Shown: positions 15,896-24,606 of the stretch, in pieces | Numbering within the stretch: the first letter of the stretch is position 1 | Layout of the letters: every line of letters begins with the position of its first letter | NCBI RefSeq assembly: GCF_019720895.1 | Contig: NZ_JAHKSH010000002.1 | Span: 248,001-312,000 of the forward strand | Length of the DNA: 64,000 nucleotides | Source of the DNA: Microbacterium salitolerans | Lineage (GTDB): Bacteria > Actinomycetota > Actinomycetes > Actinomycetales > Microbacteriaceae | Direction of reading: 5' to 3' | The notes under the pieces: generated by a model | Told to the model about the DNA's origin: nothing | Database searches by the model: none | The model's input: the letters and a program-made list of their open reading frames with translations, nothing else | Translations under genes and position numbers: made by a program

Positions 15896-16453
15896 TCAGG
15901 TGCCGGAGTATCCGATGACGCGGATCCCGTCGTCGGTCACGTCGAGGATCTGCTGGGATCCGTTTCCGATGCGTTCGCCCGCACGCGGGTAGCGGCCGTC
16001 GGAGGCGTGCCGCAGCACGCGCGAGATGAGTCCGCCATGCGCCACGGCGATCGCCGGGGTCCCATCGGCGGCGATCCGGGCGAGCGTGTCGAGCGCCCGT
16101 GCGAGGACCTCGTCGTTCGTCTCGGCACCGGGCACATCGACGCCGCCGGGATAGCGCTCCCAGTACTCGGCGGCGTGCATGCCCTCGGCCTCGCCGTAAC
16201 CGCGCTCCTTGAGCCCGTCGTACAGGGCGGGCGCGGTGAGGCCGATCGCGCGGCCGATGATCTCAGCGGTCTCGCGCGCGCGGAGCAGCGGGCTCGCCAC
16301 GATGCGCGCGTAGTCGCCGCCGCGCAGCGCCTCAGCGGCGCCCTGCGCCTGCGCGCGACCGGTGTCGTTGAGGGGGATATCGCTGTGGCCCTGCACGCGC
16401 CCCTCGCGATTCCACTCGGTCTCACCATGGCGTACGAGAGCGATGATCGTCAC
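15896..16453 (-). CDS. Histidine phosphatase (phosphoglycerate mutase-like)
   Basis: A 185-residue member of the histidine phosphatase superfamily. The catalytic RHGET motif is LVRHGETEWN at 6-15, the second His is in AVAHGGLISRVLRH, and the LNDTGRAQAQ and SPLLRARETAE motifs are typical. It starts at GTG 16453; the frame is open further upstream without support. Substrate unknown; such enzymes act on phosphosugars or nucleotides. It follows the sirtuin gene by 35 bp and may be co-transcribed with it. Confidence 0.86.
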   Translation of the reverse strand: MTIIALVRHGETEWNREGRVQGHSDIPLNDTGRAQAQGAAEALRGGDYARIVASPLLRARETAEIIGRAIGLTAPALYDGLKERGYGEAEGMHAAEYWERYPGGVDVPGAETNDEVLARALDTLARIAADGTPAIAVAHGGLISRVLRHASDGRYPRAGERIGNGSQQILDVTDDGIRVIGYSGT

Positions 16454-16488
16454 AGAGCCGACCCTATCCGGGTGCGATGGGGCGGGGG

Positions 16489-17352
16489 TCACCGCAGGGC
16501 GGGCAGCGCGTCGGCGAGGCGCGCGAGCACCTCGCTCGTGCCGCCGTCGATCTTGACCGTCGCGCGCTGGTCGGCCTTGGTCGCGCCGCGATTGACGACC
16601 ACGACGGGGATCCTGCGCCGTCTGGCGCGCTCGACCAGGCGGATCCCGCTGTTGACGACGAGCGATGAGCCCGCGACGACGAGCGCGTCGCTGGCCCGCA
16701 CGAGCTGCTCGGCCTCGCGGAACTTCTCGGCGGGGATGAACTCGCCGAAGAACACGACATCCGGCTTGAGCAGACCACCGCACACCGTGCAGTCCGGGAT
16801 GAGGAAATCGAACTCGGCGCGGGGAGCGACGTCGCCGTCGGGACCGAGGGGCACGCTGTCGGGCACCGTGATCCAGGGGTTGTCGCGCTCGACGCGCGCG
16901 CCGATGTCGCGCCGATCGAACACCTGGTAGCAGTCGGTGCAGAACACGCGGCGCATGGTGCCGTGCAGCTCGACGACGCGTGCGGACCCCGCACGCAGGT
17001 GCAGGCCGTCGACATTCTGCGTCACGACGCCCGTGACGACACCGTCGTGTTCGAGATCTGCGAGCGCCTGATGCCCGCGGTTCGGCTCCGCGGCGGAGAA
17101 CGCCTGCCAGCCGAGGTGAGAGCCGACCCAGTAGCGGCGCCGCGCGTCTTCATCGCCGAGGAACATCTGCGCCGTCATGGGCGTGCGCTTCGGAGCGCCC
17201 TCGCCGCGATAGTCGGGGATTCCGGAGTCGGTCGAGATTCCGGCGCCCGTGAGCACGGCGAGTCGGCATCCCGCCAGGGCGTCGATCGCCCGCCCGATCT
17301 GAGTCGTCAGTTCGGACTCGGACTCCTGCGCGATGCTCACGGGCACGATCAT
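16489..17352 (-). CDS. Sir2-family NAD-dependent protein deacylase
   Basis: Sirtuin of about 287 residues. GAGISTDSGIPDYRG is the NAD site, TQNVDGLH follows, and the catalytic His is in VELHGT. The zinc site has two Cys pairs, CTDC and CTVC. These are all the parts of an active class II/IV-type bacterial sirtuin that removes acyl groups from lysines. I start it at ATG 17352; the frame is open to 17403, but a start there would overlap the divergent TrmH gene. Confidence 0.9.
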   Translation of the reverse strand: MIVPVSIAQESESELTTQIGRAIDALAGCRLAVLTGAGISTDSGIPDYRGEGAPKRTPMTAQMFLGDEDARRRYWVGSHLGWQAFSAAEPNRGHQALADLEHDGVVTGVVTQNVDGLHLRAGSARVVELHGTMRRVFCTDCYQVFDRRDIGARVERDNPWITVPDSVPLGPDGDVAPRAEFDFLIPDCTVCGGLLKPDVVFFGEFIPAEKFREAEQLVRASDALVVAGSSLVVNSGIRLVERARRRRIPVVVVNRGATKADQRATVKIDGGTSEVLARLADALPALR

Positions 17353-17397
17353 ACGGCCGGATCCTGCGGCCCCAGACAGGTGCGAGAGGATGGCCGG

Positions 17398-18225
17398 ATG
17401 CATCTCGAGCGGATCACCGACGCCTCAGACGAGCGCCTCGCCGACTACCGGAGCCTTACGGATGTCGCGCTGCGGCGCGTGCTCGAGCCGGAGGGTGGCC
17501 TCTACATGGCCGAGTCGGCGAAGGTCCTCGGGCGGGCTCTCCGCGCGGGGCACTCGCCCCGATCCGTTCTGACGGCGGAGAAGTGGCTCGGCGACGTCGA
17601 GGAGCTGCTGGGTGAGTCGGATACCCCCGTCTACGTCGTCGCGGACGAGGTCGCCGAATCCGTCACCGGCTATGCGGTGCATCGGGGGATCCTCGCGGCC
17701 ATGCATCGACCCGTTCTGCCGTCCGTGCCGGACGTCCTGCGTGACGCCCGCACGGTGCTCGTGCTCGAGGACATCGTCGACCACACGAACGTGGGCGCCG
17801 CGTTCCGTGCGGCCGCAGGGCTCGGCGCAGACGCCGTGCTCGCGACCCCGCGGTGCGCCGATCCGCTCTATCGCCGCAGCGTGCGCGTGTCGATGGGCAC
17901 GGTCTTCCAGGTGCCGTGGACGAGGCTGCCTGAGTGGCGCCGGAAGGACGGTGCCGGCGCTCGGGAGATGCTCCATGACGCCGGCTTCCACATCGCGGCC
18001 ATGGCGCTGTCCGAGGAGGCCGTCCCGCTCGACGCGTTCGCCGCGACGCGGCCCGAACGCGTGGCGTTCACGATGGGATCCGAGGGACCCGGGCTCACGC
18101 GCTGGGCACTCGATGCGGCGGACACGACGGTGATGATCCCGATGGCGGGCGGCGTGGACTCGCTCAACGTCGCGGCCGCGGCCTCCGTCGCCCTCTGGGC
18201 GCTGCAGCACCCGCCGGCGCGCTAG
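17398..18225 (+). CDS. TrmH/SpoU-family RNA 2'-O-methyltransferase
   Basis: A 275-residue SPOUT methylase with an N-terminal substrate-binding part and the C-terminal knotted SAM site: LEDIVDHTNVGAAFRAAAGLGADAVL, then FTMGSEGPGLTRW, and finally IPMAGGVDSLNVAAAASVALW. These three motifs define the SpoU/TrmH group. The target (rRNA or tRNA) is not clear. A GAGGAT hexamer lies 6 nt before the ATG, matching the leaderless pattern. The TAG stop is part of the CTAG that borders the inverted-repeat element at 18222. Confidence 0.9.
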   Translation: MHLERITDASDERLADYRSLTDVALRRVLEPEGGLYMAESAKVLGRALRAGHSPRSVLTAEKWLGDVEELLGESDTPVYVVADEVAESVTGYAVHRGILAAMHRPVLPSVPDVLRDARTVLVLEDIVDHTNVGAAFRAAAGLGADAVLATPRCADPLYRRSVRVSMGTVFQVPWTRLPEWRRKDGAGAREMLHDAGFHIAAMALSEEAVPLDAFAATRPERVAFTMGSEGPGLTRWALDAADTTVMIPMAGGVDSLNVAAAASVALWALQHPPAR

Positions 18226-18339
18226 GGCGTGTCTCACAATTGGAGCCGCAACGAGCAAGGTCGTGAGTGCGTACATCGCAAGGCGAGGCGCGTGCTCGCG
18301 GCCTGCGCAGTCGGCGATCAATTGTGAGACACGACCTAG
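18222..18339. mobile_element. MITE-like element with 21-bp inverted ends bordered by CTAG
   Basis: The left end (18222-18242, CTAGGGCGTGTCTCACAATT and one more G) is the reverse complement of the right end (18319-18339, CAATTGTGAGACACGACCTA and one more G) with a single mismatch. The interior is 76 bp and non-coding. CTAG at both outer edges may be a 4-bp target duplication, or part of the repeat. Both flanking genes, which converge, use the TAG in these CTAG sequences as stop codon. It could also act as a bidirectional terminator. I see no second copy in the window. Confidence 0.6.
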
Positions 18340-19166
18340 ACCCCGCTGTCGCCGCCGATGAAGGGCGCGGCGTCGGGGCGCTTCGGGAGCACGCCGTCTC
18401 CCGAGGACTGGTGGCGCAGGCGACGCAGCACCCACGGGACCAGGTGGGTGCGCGCCCATACGAAATCCTCGCGGCGCGCCTGACGCCATGTGCGCTCCGG
18501 CAGAGGAGGGGCCTGCATCGGCTTCAGGTCGTTCGCGACGTTGAGGGTGCGCAGCACCAGGCGCGCCACCTCGTGGTGTCCGATCGGGTTGAGGTGGAGG
18601 CGGTCCTCCGACCAGAAGCTCGCGCCCTGGATCTCCTTCAGCGCCCAGAGATCGGCCACGAGTGCATCGTGCTTGTCCGCGATCGCGCGCACGTTCTCGT
18701 TGTAGATGGCGATCTTCCCGCGGAACGTCTTGAACACCGGGTTCCAGCCGATGTCGAAGCCCGTGAACACGACCACCGCCGCGCCGCCCGACCCGAGGCG
18801 CGTGACGGCGTCCTCGAACTGCACGGCGATCTCATCAGGATCCGTGCCGGGACGCAGCACATCGTTTCCGCCCGCGCAGATCGTGACGAGATCCGGCGTC
18901 AGCGCCAGGGCAGAGTCGATCTGGTCGTCCATGATCTGCCGGATGAGCTTGCCGCGCACCGCCAGATTCGCGTACGCGAAGTCTTCCGCCTGCTGCGAGA
19001 GCACCTCGGCGACGCGGTCGGCCCAACCGCGGTGTCCGCCGGGCGTCGACTCCTCGGGATCGCCGAGGCCCTCCGTGAACGAGTCGCCCACCGCGACGAG
19101 TCGTCGCCACGGATGGACGTGCGCATTCGGCAGATGCGGGGTGCGGGGATCCGTCGGCGTCGTCAT
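18336..19166 (-). CDS. SGNH/GDSL-family hydrolase
   Basis: A 276-residue esterase-like protein. Block I is VAVGDSFTEG (nucleophile Ser), block II has NLAVRGK, block III is AGGNDVLR, and block V is HLNPIGHHEV with the catalytic Asp/His spacing. No signal peptide is seen, so it is probably cytoplasmic. The substrate (acyl ester or acetylated carbohydrate) is unknown. Its last codons and stop abut the inverted-repeat element at 18222-18339. Confidence 0.88.
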   Translation of the reverse strand: MTTPTDPRTPHLPNAHVHPWRRLVAVGDSFTEGLGDPEESTPGGHRGWADRVAEVLSQQAEDFAYANLAVRGKLIRQIMDDQIDSALALTPDLVTICAGGNDVLRPGTDPDEIAVQFEDAVTRLGSGGAAVVVFTGFDIGWNPVFKTFRGKIAIYNENVRAIADKHDALVADLWALKEIQGASFWSEDRLHLNPIGHHEVARLVLRTLNVANDLKPMQAPPLPERTWRQARREDFVWARTHLVPWVLRRLRHQSSGDGVLPKRPDAAPFIGGDSGV

Positions 19167-19276
19167 CGTTCCTCCATCGTCGGCAGAAGGGAATCTAGCC
19201 GCTCATCGGCGGCGGATCCATCACCTGTGAGGTCCGCGCAGAAGAATGTCGGTGGTCGCGTCTATCGTTGTTGATC

Positions 19277-21028
19277 GTGCTGAGTCCCTCCTATCCGCAG
19301 AGAGCCCCGAGGGGCACGGCGGGCAGGCTCCGGGCGTGGCAGCAGGAGGCCCTCGACCAGTTCTTCGAGCAGAACAAGCGAGACTTCCTCGTCGCTGCGA
19401 CGCCGGGCGCCGGAAAGACCACCTACGCCCTCACCGTCGCCCGCGAGCTCCGTCAGCGCGATGAGATCGACAGGGTCGTCGTCGTATGCCCGACCGAGCA
19501 CCTCAAGACGCAGTGGGCCGATGCGGCCGCACGCGTGTCGATCCGCCTCGACCCCGAGTTCAGCAACGGATCGCCGTATCTGGCGCGCCACTACCACGGC
19601 GCCGTCGTCACCTACGCGCAGGTCGCCGTGAAGTCGTCCGTGCATCGCGCCCTCGTCGGCGAGGCGCGCACGCTCGTGATCCTCGACGAGGTGCACCACG
19701 GCGGCGACGCGCTCAGCTGGGGCGACGCCATCCGCGACGCATACGAGGGCGCGACCCGACGCCTCCTGCTCAGCGGGACGCCGTTCCGCAGCGACGAAGC
19801 CCCCATTCCGTTCGTGGAGTATGCGCCCGACGAGCAGGGCCTGCGAACATCCGTGACCGACTACAGCTACGGCTACGGCCGTGCGCTCGCCGACGGCGTC
19901 GTGCGTCCCGTCCTGTTCCACGTGTACACGGGGCACATGAAGTGGCGCACCCGCATGGGCGACGAGATGGAGGCGAATCTCGGCCAGGACAACACGAAGG
20001 ACATCACGAGCCAGGCGTGGCGCACGGCGCTCGACCCCGAGGGCGACTGGATGCCCGCCGTGCTGAAGAGCGCGGACCAGCGTCTCACCGAGATCCGGCA
20101 CCACGTGCCCGACGCCGGCGGCCTCGTCATCGCGACCGATCAGTCCAACGCGCGTGCCTACGCCGCGCTGCTCCGCGAGCTCACGGGGCAGGTCCCGACC
20201 GTCGTGCTCAGCGACGAAGAGGGAGCCTCGTCGCGGATTGAGCAGTTCTCCCAGAACACGTCGCGGTGGATGGTCGCGGTGCGCATGGTGTCCGAGGGCG
20301 TCGACGTGCCGCGCCTCGCGGTCGGCGTCTACGCGACCAGCTCGTCGACGCCGCTGTTCTTCGCGCAGGCCATCGGCCGCTTCGTGCGCGCTCGCCGCAA
20401 GGGCGAGGCCGCGAGCGTGTTCCTGCCGCAGGTGCCCGTGCTCATGCAGCACGCGCACGAGATGGAGAAGCAGCGCGATCACGTCCTCGACCGCGGCGAG
20501 AAGGACGAGGACGGCCTCGACGACTCGCTCCTCGAGTCGGCCGAGCGCGAAGAGAAGGCGAGCGACGAGCTGATGCGGGACGAGGAGTTCTCGTTCCAGT
20601 CGCTCGGATCCACGGCGCACTTCGACTCGGTCGTGTTCGAGGGACAGCAGTTCGGTCAGCTCGCCGAGCCGGGAACCGAAGAGGAGCTCGAATTCATCGG
20701 GATCCCCGGCCTGCTCGAGCCCGAGCACGTGCACGACCTCCTCATGCAGCGTCAGGCGCGGCAGTCGAAGCACCGCCAGGCACGCGAGTCCCGCGAAGAG
20801 AGGTCCGGGATCGAGCCCGACATCCCCGCCCCGCTCCATCGCACGCTCAAGGAGCAGCGTCAGCTCCTCAACAGCCTCGTCGGCGTCTACGCGCGGCAGA
20901 CGGGGGATGCCCATGGGCAGGTGCACGCGTGGCTCCGGCGGTCGTGCGGAGGTCCCCCCGTGGCGCAGGCGACGGTCGCTCAGCTGCAGGCGCGCGTCGA
21001 GCTGCTGCGCAAGCGCGTGCGCAGCTGA
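19277..21028 (+). CDS. Uncharacterised DEAD/DEAH-box helicase (SF2)
   Basis: Protein of about 583 residues with SF2 helicase motifs: I AATPGAGKTT, II DEVHHG, III SGTPFRS, and VI QAIGRFVRARR. The N terminus LRAWQQEALDQFF supplies the Q-like motif. After the second RecA domain comes a 200-residue acidic, partly coiled region (EKDEDGLDDSLLESAEREEK and beyond). This looks like the actinobacterial helicase often called simply DEAD/DEAH helicase, of unknown role. The start is uncertain: GTG 19277 lies about 8 nt after TATCGT; TTG at 19268 or 19271 is also in frame. Confidence 0.82.
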   Translation: MLSPSYPQRAPRGTAGRLRAWQQEALDQFFEQNKRDFLVAATPGAGKTTYALTVARELRQRDEIDRVVVVCPTEHLKTQWADAAARVSIRLDPEFSNGSPYLARHYHGAVVTYAQVAVKSSVHRALVGEARTLVILDEVHHGGDALSWGDAIRDAYEGATRRLLLSGTPFRSDEAPIPFVEYAPDEQGLRTSVTDYSYGYGRALADGVVRPVLFHVYTGHMKWRTRMGDEMEANLGQDNTKDITSQAWRTALDPEGDWMPAVLKSADQRLTEIRHHVPDAGGLVIATDQSNARAYAALLRELTGQVPTVVLSDEEGASSRIEQFSQNTSRWMVAVRMVSEGVDVPRLAVGVYATSSSTPLFFAQAIGRFVRARRKGEAASVFLPQVPVLMQHAHEMEKQRDHVLDRGEKDEDGLDDSLLESAEREEKASDELMRDEEFSFQSLGSTAHFDSVVFEGQQFGQLAEPGTEEELEFIGIPGLLEPEHVHDLLMQRQARQSKHRQARESREERSGIEPDIPAPLHRTLKEQRQLLNSLVGVYARQTGDAHGQVHAWLRRSCGGPPVAQATVAQLQARVELLRKRVRS

Positions 21029-21167
21029 CCCAAGCGCACGCCCTTCGGGAATCCGAAATGCTCCGAAAGCGTCCGTGAGTGGGGTCCTTCGGACGGCGGC
21101 GTTCTACGTTCGATGAGGCCCGCGTCGGGACGCGCGGGGCGTCACACCATCTTCCGAGGAGCTCCGC

Positions 21168-22262
21168 GTGCCCGCGACTTCGCCCGAACTCGATCCGTCA
21201 CAGGCGACCCCGGCCCAGCGCCGTCGCTGGGCACAGTACCTCGCCGACGAGCGCGCCGAAGCCGCCGTGTACCGGCGGCTCGCACGTCGACGCTCGGGCG
21301 ACGAGCGGGACATCCTGCAGCAGCTCGAGGCGGCGGAGAACCGCCACGAACGGCATTGGCTCCAGCTCCTGGGCGGCGAGCCGTCGAAGATGCCGAAGGC
21401 GAGCCTCCGCACACGCCTGACAGCGTGGCTCGCGGCGCGCTTCGGCTCGATCTTCACGCTTGCGCTCGCGCAGCTCGCCGAGGCGCGATCTCCGTACGAT
21501 TCGGATCCCTACGCGACGCCGGCGATGCGGGCGGACGAGAAGATCCATCACGAAGTCGTGCGCGGGCTCGCCGCGCGCAGCCGGCGGCAGTTCTCGGGCA
21601 CGTTCCGTGCCGCCGTGTTCGGCGCGAACGACGGCCTCGTCAGCAACCTCGCGCTCGTCATGGGGATCGGCGCCACGGGCGTCTCCGGGGCGTTCGTCCT
21701 GTTCAGCGGTCTCGCGGGCCTCCTCGCGGGCGCTCTCTCGATGGGGGCGGGTGAGTTCGTCTCGGTCAAGTCGCAGCGCGAGCTGCTCGACGCGACCGAG
21801 CCCAATGCGTTCGCCGACGACAGCCTCCCGGATCTGGACGTCGATGCCAACGAGCTCGCGCTCGTCTACCGCACGCGCGGCATGCCGCAGGACGACGCGC
21901 TGCGCCATGCTCGCGAGGTGGTCGCGAACGCTCACGCGGGCCGCATGCCGGCGCGCACGGGGACGGTCGATGCGCACGAAGTCGTCGGGGGAGCGTGGAA
22001 GGCGGCGTCGTCGAGCTTCCTGTTCTTCTCGTCGGGGGCGATCATCCCCGTCCTCCCGTGGATCTTCGGGCTCAGCGGCATCGCGGCGGTCGCGGTGGCG
22101 CTTGTCCTCGTCGGCATCGCCCTGCTTCTGACGGGCGGCGTGGTCGGACTGCTGTCGGGTGCCTCGCCGCTCCCACGCGCCCTGAGACAGCTGGCGATCG
22201 GCTTCGGAGCGGCCGCGGTGACGTACGTGCTGGGGCTGGTCTTCGGAGTGTCGGTGGCGTGA
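21168..22262 (+). CDS. Ferritin-like/VIT1 (CCC1) membrane transporter, MbfA type
   Basis: A 364-residue fusion. The first 130 residues are a four-helix ferritin/rubrerythrin-like domain with Glu/His residues (ERAEAAVYRRLARR and LEAAENRHERHW). The rest is a VIT1/CCC1 transporter domain with five membrane helices, containing FGANDGLVSNLALVMG and SMGAGEFVSVKSQREL. Proteins of this plan (MbfA) export iron or manganese from the cytoplasm. The GTG start has GAGGAG eight bases upstream. Just downstream lie a tRNA gene and a siderophore reductase, so iron handling may be a local theme. Confidence 0.86.
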   Translation: MPATSPELDPSQATPAQRRRWAQYLADERAEAAVYRRLARRRSGDERDILQQLEAAENRHERHWLQLLGGEPSKMPKASLRTRLTAWLAARFGSIFTLALAQLAEARSPYDSDPYATPAMRADEKIHHEVVRGLAARSRRQFSGTFRAAVFGANDGLVSNLALVMGIGATGVSGAFVLFSGLAGLLAGALSMGAGEFVSVKSQRELLDATEPNAFADDSLPDLDVDANELALVYRTRGMPQDDALRHAREVVANAHAGRMPARTGTVDAHEVVGGAWKAASSSFLFFSSGAIIPVLPWIFGLSGIAAVAVALVLVGIALLLTGGVVGLLSGASPLPRALRQLAIGFGAAAVTYVLGLVFGVSVA

Positions 22263-22371
22263 CGCGCCCGGGATCCGTGTTCGATTCGCCCGTGCTCGGA
22301 GGCGGTGGTAATGTTGTTTCTCGGTTCGGAAAACGAGCGGAAGCGCTCGAGAAGATGAATCGACACCCAAT

Positions 22372-22457
22372 GCGCGGGTGGCGGAATAGGTAGACGCGCT
22401 AGCTTGAGGTGCTAGTGCCCGTATTAGGGCGTGGGGGTTCAAGTCCCCCCTCGCGCA
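22372..22457 (+). tRNA. tRNA-Leu (anticodon GAG)
   Basis: An 86-nt class II tRNA. The acceptor stem is GCGCGGG with CTCGCGC, the D loop contains AATAGGTAGACGC, and the anticodon stem CTAGC/GCTAG encloses TTGAGGT with anticodon GAG at 22406-22408. A variable arm (TGCCCGTATTAGGGCGT) follows, and the T arm is GGGGGTTCAAGTCCCCC. The discriminator is A; CCA is not encoded (the next bases are CAG). It reads CUC and CUU codons. Confidence 0.96.
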
Positions 22458-22465
22458 CAGAAGGT

Positions 22466-22498
22466 CGAAGGCCGGGTCCCATCGGGGCTCGGCCTTCG
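22466..22498 (+). terminator. Terminator after tRNA-Leu
   Basis: A hairpin of 9 bp (CGAAGGCCG with CGGCCTTCG), a G-T wobble, then 5 further pairs (GTCCC with GGGGC) and an ATC loop, beginning 9 nt after the tRNA. The T tract is weak. Confidence 0.7.
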
Positions 22499-22528
22499 TC
22501 GTGTGCACGGCCATGTTGCACGATGTTG

Positions 22529-22544
22529 GTGAGGCATGCCTAAC
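22529..22544. promoter_or_regulatory. Candidate iron-regulator (DtxR/IdeR-like) operator
   Basis: GTGAGGCATGCCTAAC is a 16-bp palindrome with one mismatched pair. It is centered on GGCATGCC with TNAGG/CCTNA flanks, similar to DtxR-family half-sites but with shorter spacing than the classic 19-bp box. It lies between a TTGCAC -35-like hexamer (22516-22521) and the start of a siderophore reductase gene, so binding would block transcription. Confidence 0.5.
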
Positions 22545-22553
22545 TTCCCTGGC

Positions 22554-23423
22554 ATGATGGATGGGATGAACTCCGAGACCCCGGGCGCGCGGCGCCAGAA
22601 GGCCCAGTACGTGTTCGACGTGGACCGCACGGAGCGGATCGCGCCCGGCATGGTGCGTGTGCACCTGGGAGGCGCGGCATTCGCCGCGTTCGTCGAGAGC
22701 GTCGATGCGCAGAAGCAGCCGAAGACCGACAAGTACGTGAAGCTGCTCTTCGCGAAGCCCGAGCTGGGGCTCGAGCCGCCATACGATCTCGATGCGCTGC
22801 GGGAGACTCTCGCTCCCGAGGACATGCCGTCGCGACGCACGTACACGGTGCGATCGATCGACGAGGCGGCCGGCACGATGGCGGTCGACTTCGTCGTGCA
22901 CGGCGACGAGGGGATCGCGGGCCCGTGGGCGGCGAGCGCCGTCCCGGGAGATCGCGTCGCGCTCATGGGACCCGGCGCGCAGTACGAGCCGTCACCTGAC
23001 GTCGACGCGCACCTGTTCTTCGGCGATGAGTCGGCGATCCCGGCCATCGCAGCGGCGCTCGAGAGCCTCGACGCCGCGGCGCGAGGTCTCGCGCTCATCG
23101 AGGTGGGCGCGGCCGGCGACGAGCTCGACCTCGCGGCGCCGCATGGCGTCGAGGTGCGCTGGATCCACCGCGATGGACGCGCGTTCGGCGTTCCTCTCGT
23201 CGAGGCCGTGGAGGCGCTGCCCGCGCCGAACATCGCGGTCGACGTCTTCGCACACGGAGAGCGCGAGGCCATGAAGCGTCTGCGCCCGCTGGTCCACGCG
23301 GGGTGGGGGATCGACCGCCGGCTGCTCTCGCTGTCGGCGTACTGGGCGCACGGGCGCGCGGAGGACACCTTCCAGGCGGAGAAGCGCACGCCCACGGGGC
23401 AGATCTTCGAGCCGGACGCCTGA
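22554..23423 (+). CDS. Siderophore-interacting protein (FAD ferric-siderophore reductase)
   Basis: A protein of about 289 residues in the SIP/ViuB family, which reduces ferric siderophores in the cytoplasm with NAD(P)H. The FAD motif is SRRTYTVRS, the nucleotide-side motif is FFGDESAIPAI, and the C-terminal signature is SAYWAHGRAEDTF. In-frame ATG codons occur at 22536, 22554, 22557 and 22566. The first lies inside the putative iron operator, so 22554 or later is more likely. Iron repression is inferred from the operator. Confidence 0.88.
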   Translation: MMDGMNSETPGARRQKAQYVFDVDRTERIAPGMVRVHLGGAAFAAFVESVDAQKQPKTDKYVKLLFAKPELGLEPPYDLDALRETLAPEDMPSRRTYTVRSIDEAAGTMAVDFVVHGDEGIAGPWAASAVPGDRVALMGPGAQYEPSPDVDAHLFFGDESAIPAIAAALESLDAAARGLALIEVGAAGDELDLAAPHGVEVRWIHRDGRAFGVPLVEAVEALPAPNIAVDVFAHGEREAMKRLRPLVHAGWGIDRRLLSLSAYWAHGRAEDTFQAEKRTPTGQIFEPDA

Positions 23424-23508
23424 GCGACCGCGTGAGGGGCCGGGGGCAGGCGGCGGATCGCCTCCCCGGCTTCCACGGGCGGCGACGGCGCTCAGGCACA
23501 ATGGGGCC

Positions 23509-24441
23509 ATGATCAGGCGACGCGCGAGGGTGCGCTCCGAGCTCAAGAACACGGCGTACGAGATCTTCATCGGAGTGCTCTCGGTTCTTTCGATCGTGAA
23601 CCTCGTCTTCGTCTTCGCCTTCCACTCCGACGGTGCGCTCCAGCTCATCCTGTCGATGATGAACGCCCTGTTCAGCCTGATCTTCCTCGGCGACTTCATC
23701 TATCGCATGGCGACCTCGACGTCGGCCGCGCGGTACTTCTTCCGGGGCTTCGGATGGGCCGACCTCCTCGCGAGCCTGCCGTTCCCGCACCTCAAGGTGC
23801 TGCGCGTGTTCCGCCTGCTGCGGGTCGTCCGCCTGATGCGCGATCTCGGGCCGCGCACCATCTGGCACACGCTCGTGCACGACCGCGCCAACAGCACGCT
23901 CATGACCCTGCTGCTGCTCGGCGTGCTCGTGCTCCAGTTCGGCAGCCTCTCGATCCTCGCCGTCGAGGGGCGCGCGGACGGCGCGAACATCACCACGGCA
24001 TCGGACGCCCTCTGGTACACGATCGTGACGATCTCCACGGTCGGCTACGGCGACCAGTTCCCGGTCACGGACTCGGGGCGTCTGATCGGCGCACTCATCA
24101 TCGTGGTGGGCGTCGGCATCTTCGGAACGTTCACCGGCTATCTCGCGAACCTCTTCCTCGGACCGGGCGAGGGCGCCGACGCGGTGAGCGGCGACGCGAG
24201 CACACCGGAGCCGGAGGCGTCCGACGCGTCCGCGGGCGTCGCCGCGGGCGCGACATCGGGAGCCGTCGCGGCCGGGGCCGCACACACGGCTCGCTCCCAC
24301 GGTGCGGAGGTCGATGCGCCGGAGGCGTCTGCGGATCTCCGGGAGCAGCTCACCGCGATGCTCGCGCAGTCCCAGCAGACGACGGATCAGCTTCGCGCGC
24401 TGCTGGCGCGCACGGCAGACGACGAGGGGCGTGATCGCTGA
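23509..24441 (+). CDS. Voltage-gated-type potassium channel
   Basis: A 310-residue membrane protein with six segments. The S4 segment is RVFRLLRVVRLMRDL with Arg every third position, and the pore carries the selectivity filter STVGYGDQ. An Ala/Ser-rich spacer (about 222-270) then leads to a short helical C terminus (LREQLTAMLAQSQQTTDQLRAL) that may form a tetramerising coiled coil. It conducts K+ across the cell membrane. A CACAAT hexamer ends 6 nt before the ATG, so the transcript is probably leaderless. Confidence 0.88.
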   Translation: MIRRRARVRSELKNTAYEIFIGVLSVLSIVNLVFVFAFHSDGALQLILSMMNALFSLIFLGDFIYRMATSTSAARYFFRGFGWADLLASLPFPHLKVLRVFRLLRVVRLMRDLGPRTIWHTLVHDRANSTLMTLLLLGVLVLQFGSLSILAVEGRADGANITTASDALWYTIVTISTVGYGDQFPVTDSGRLIGALIIVVGVGIFGTFTGYLANLFLGPGEGADAVSGDASTPEPEASDASAGVAAGATSGAVAAGAAHTARSHGAEVDAPEASADLREQLTAMLAQSQQTTDQLRALLARTADDEGRDR

Positions 24442-24587
24442 GCTGCCGCCCGTCGCGCGCGGATCAGGGCACCCCACGATGACGCCGCGTGTCACCGCCG
24501 TTCCACGAGGGCGCTAAGGTCATCGCAGGGAGTGAGTGCGGTCCCCACCGCATCACCCCCTGGCCATAACCGAGAGTATGTTCCGCA

Positions 24588-24606
24588 CCCCGTCGTCACG
24601 ACGGGG
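24588..24606 (+). other. Hairpin in the leader of the PLDc_N/SHOCT gene
   Basis: CCCCGTCGT-C-ACGACGGGG is a 9-bp inverted repeat that ends 26 nt before the ATG at 24633. A likely -10 (TATGTT, 24577-24582) precedes it, so the repeat would lie at the very 5' end of the mRNA, or act as a DNA operator just downstream of the promoter. Confidence 0.45.

Noticed and set aside
21040-21105. Short inverted repeats TTCGG-GAAT-CCGAA and CCGAA/TTCGG between the helicase and VIT1 genes
   Set aside because: Arms are only 5-6 bp, there is no T tract, and they are not placed consistently for a terminator or operator.
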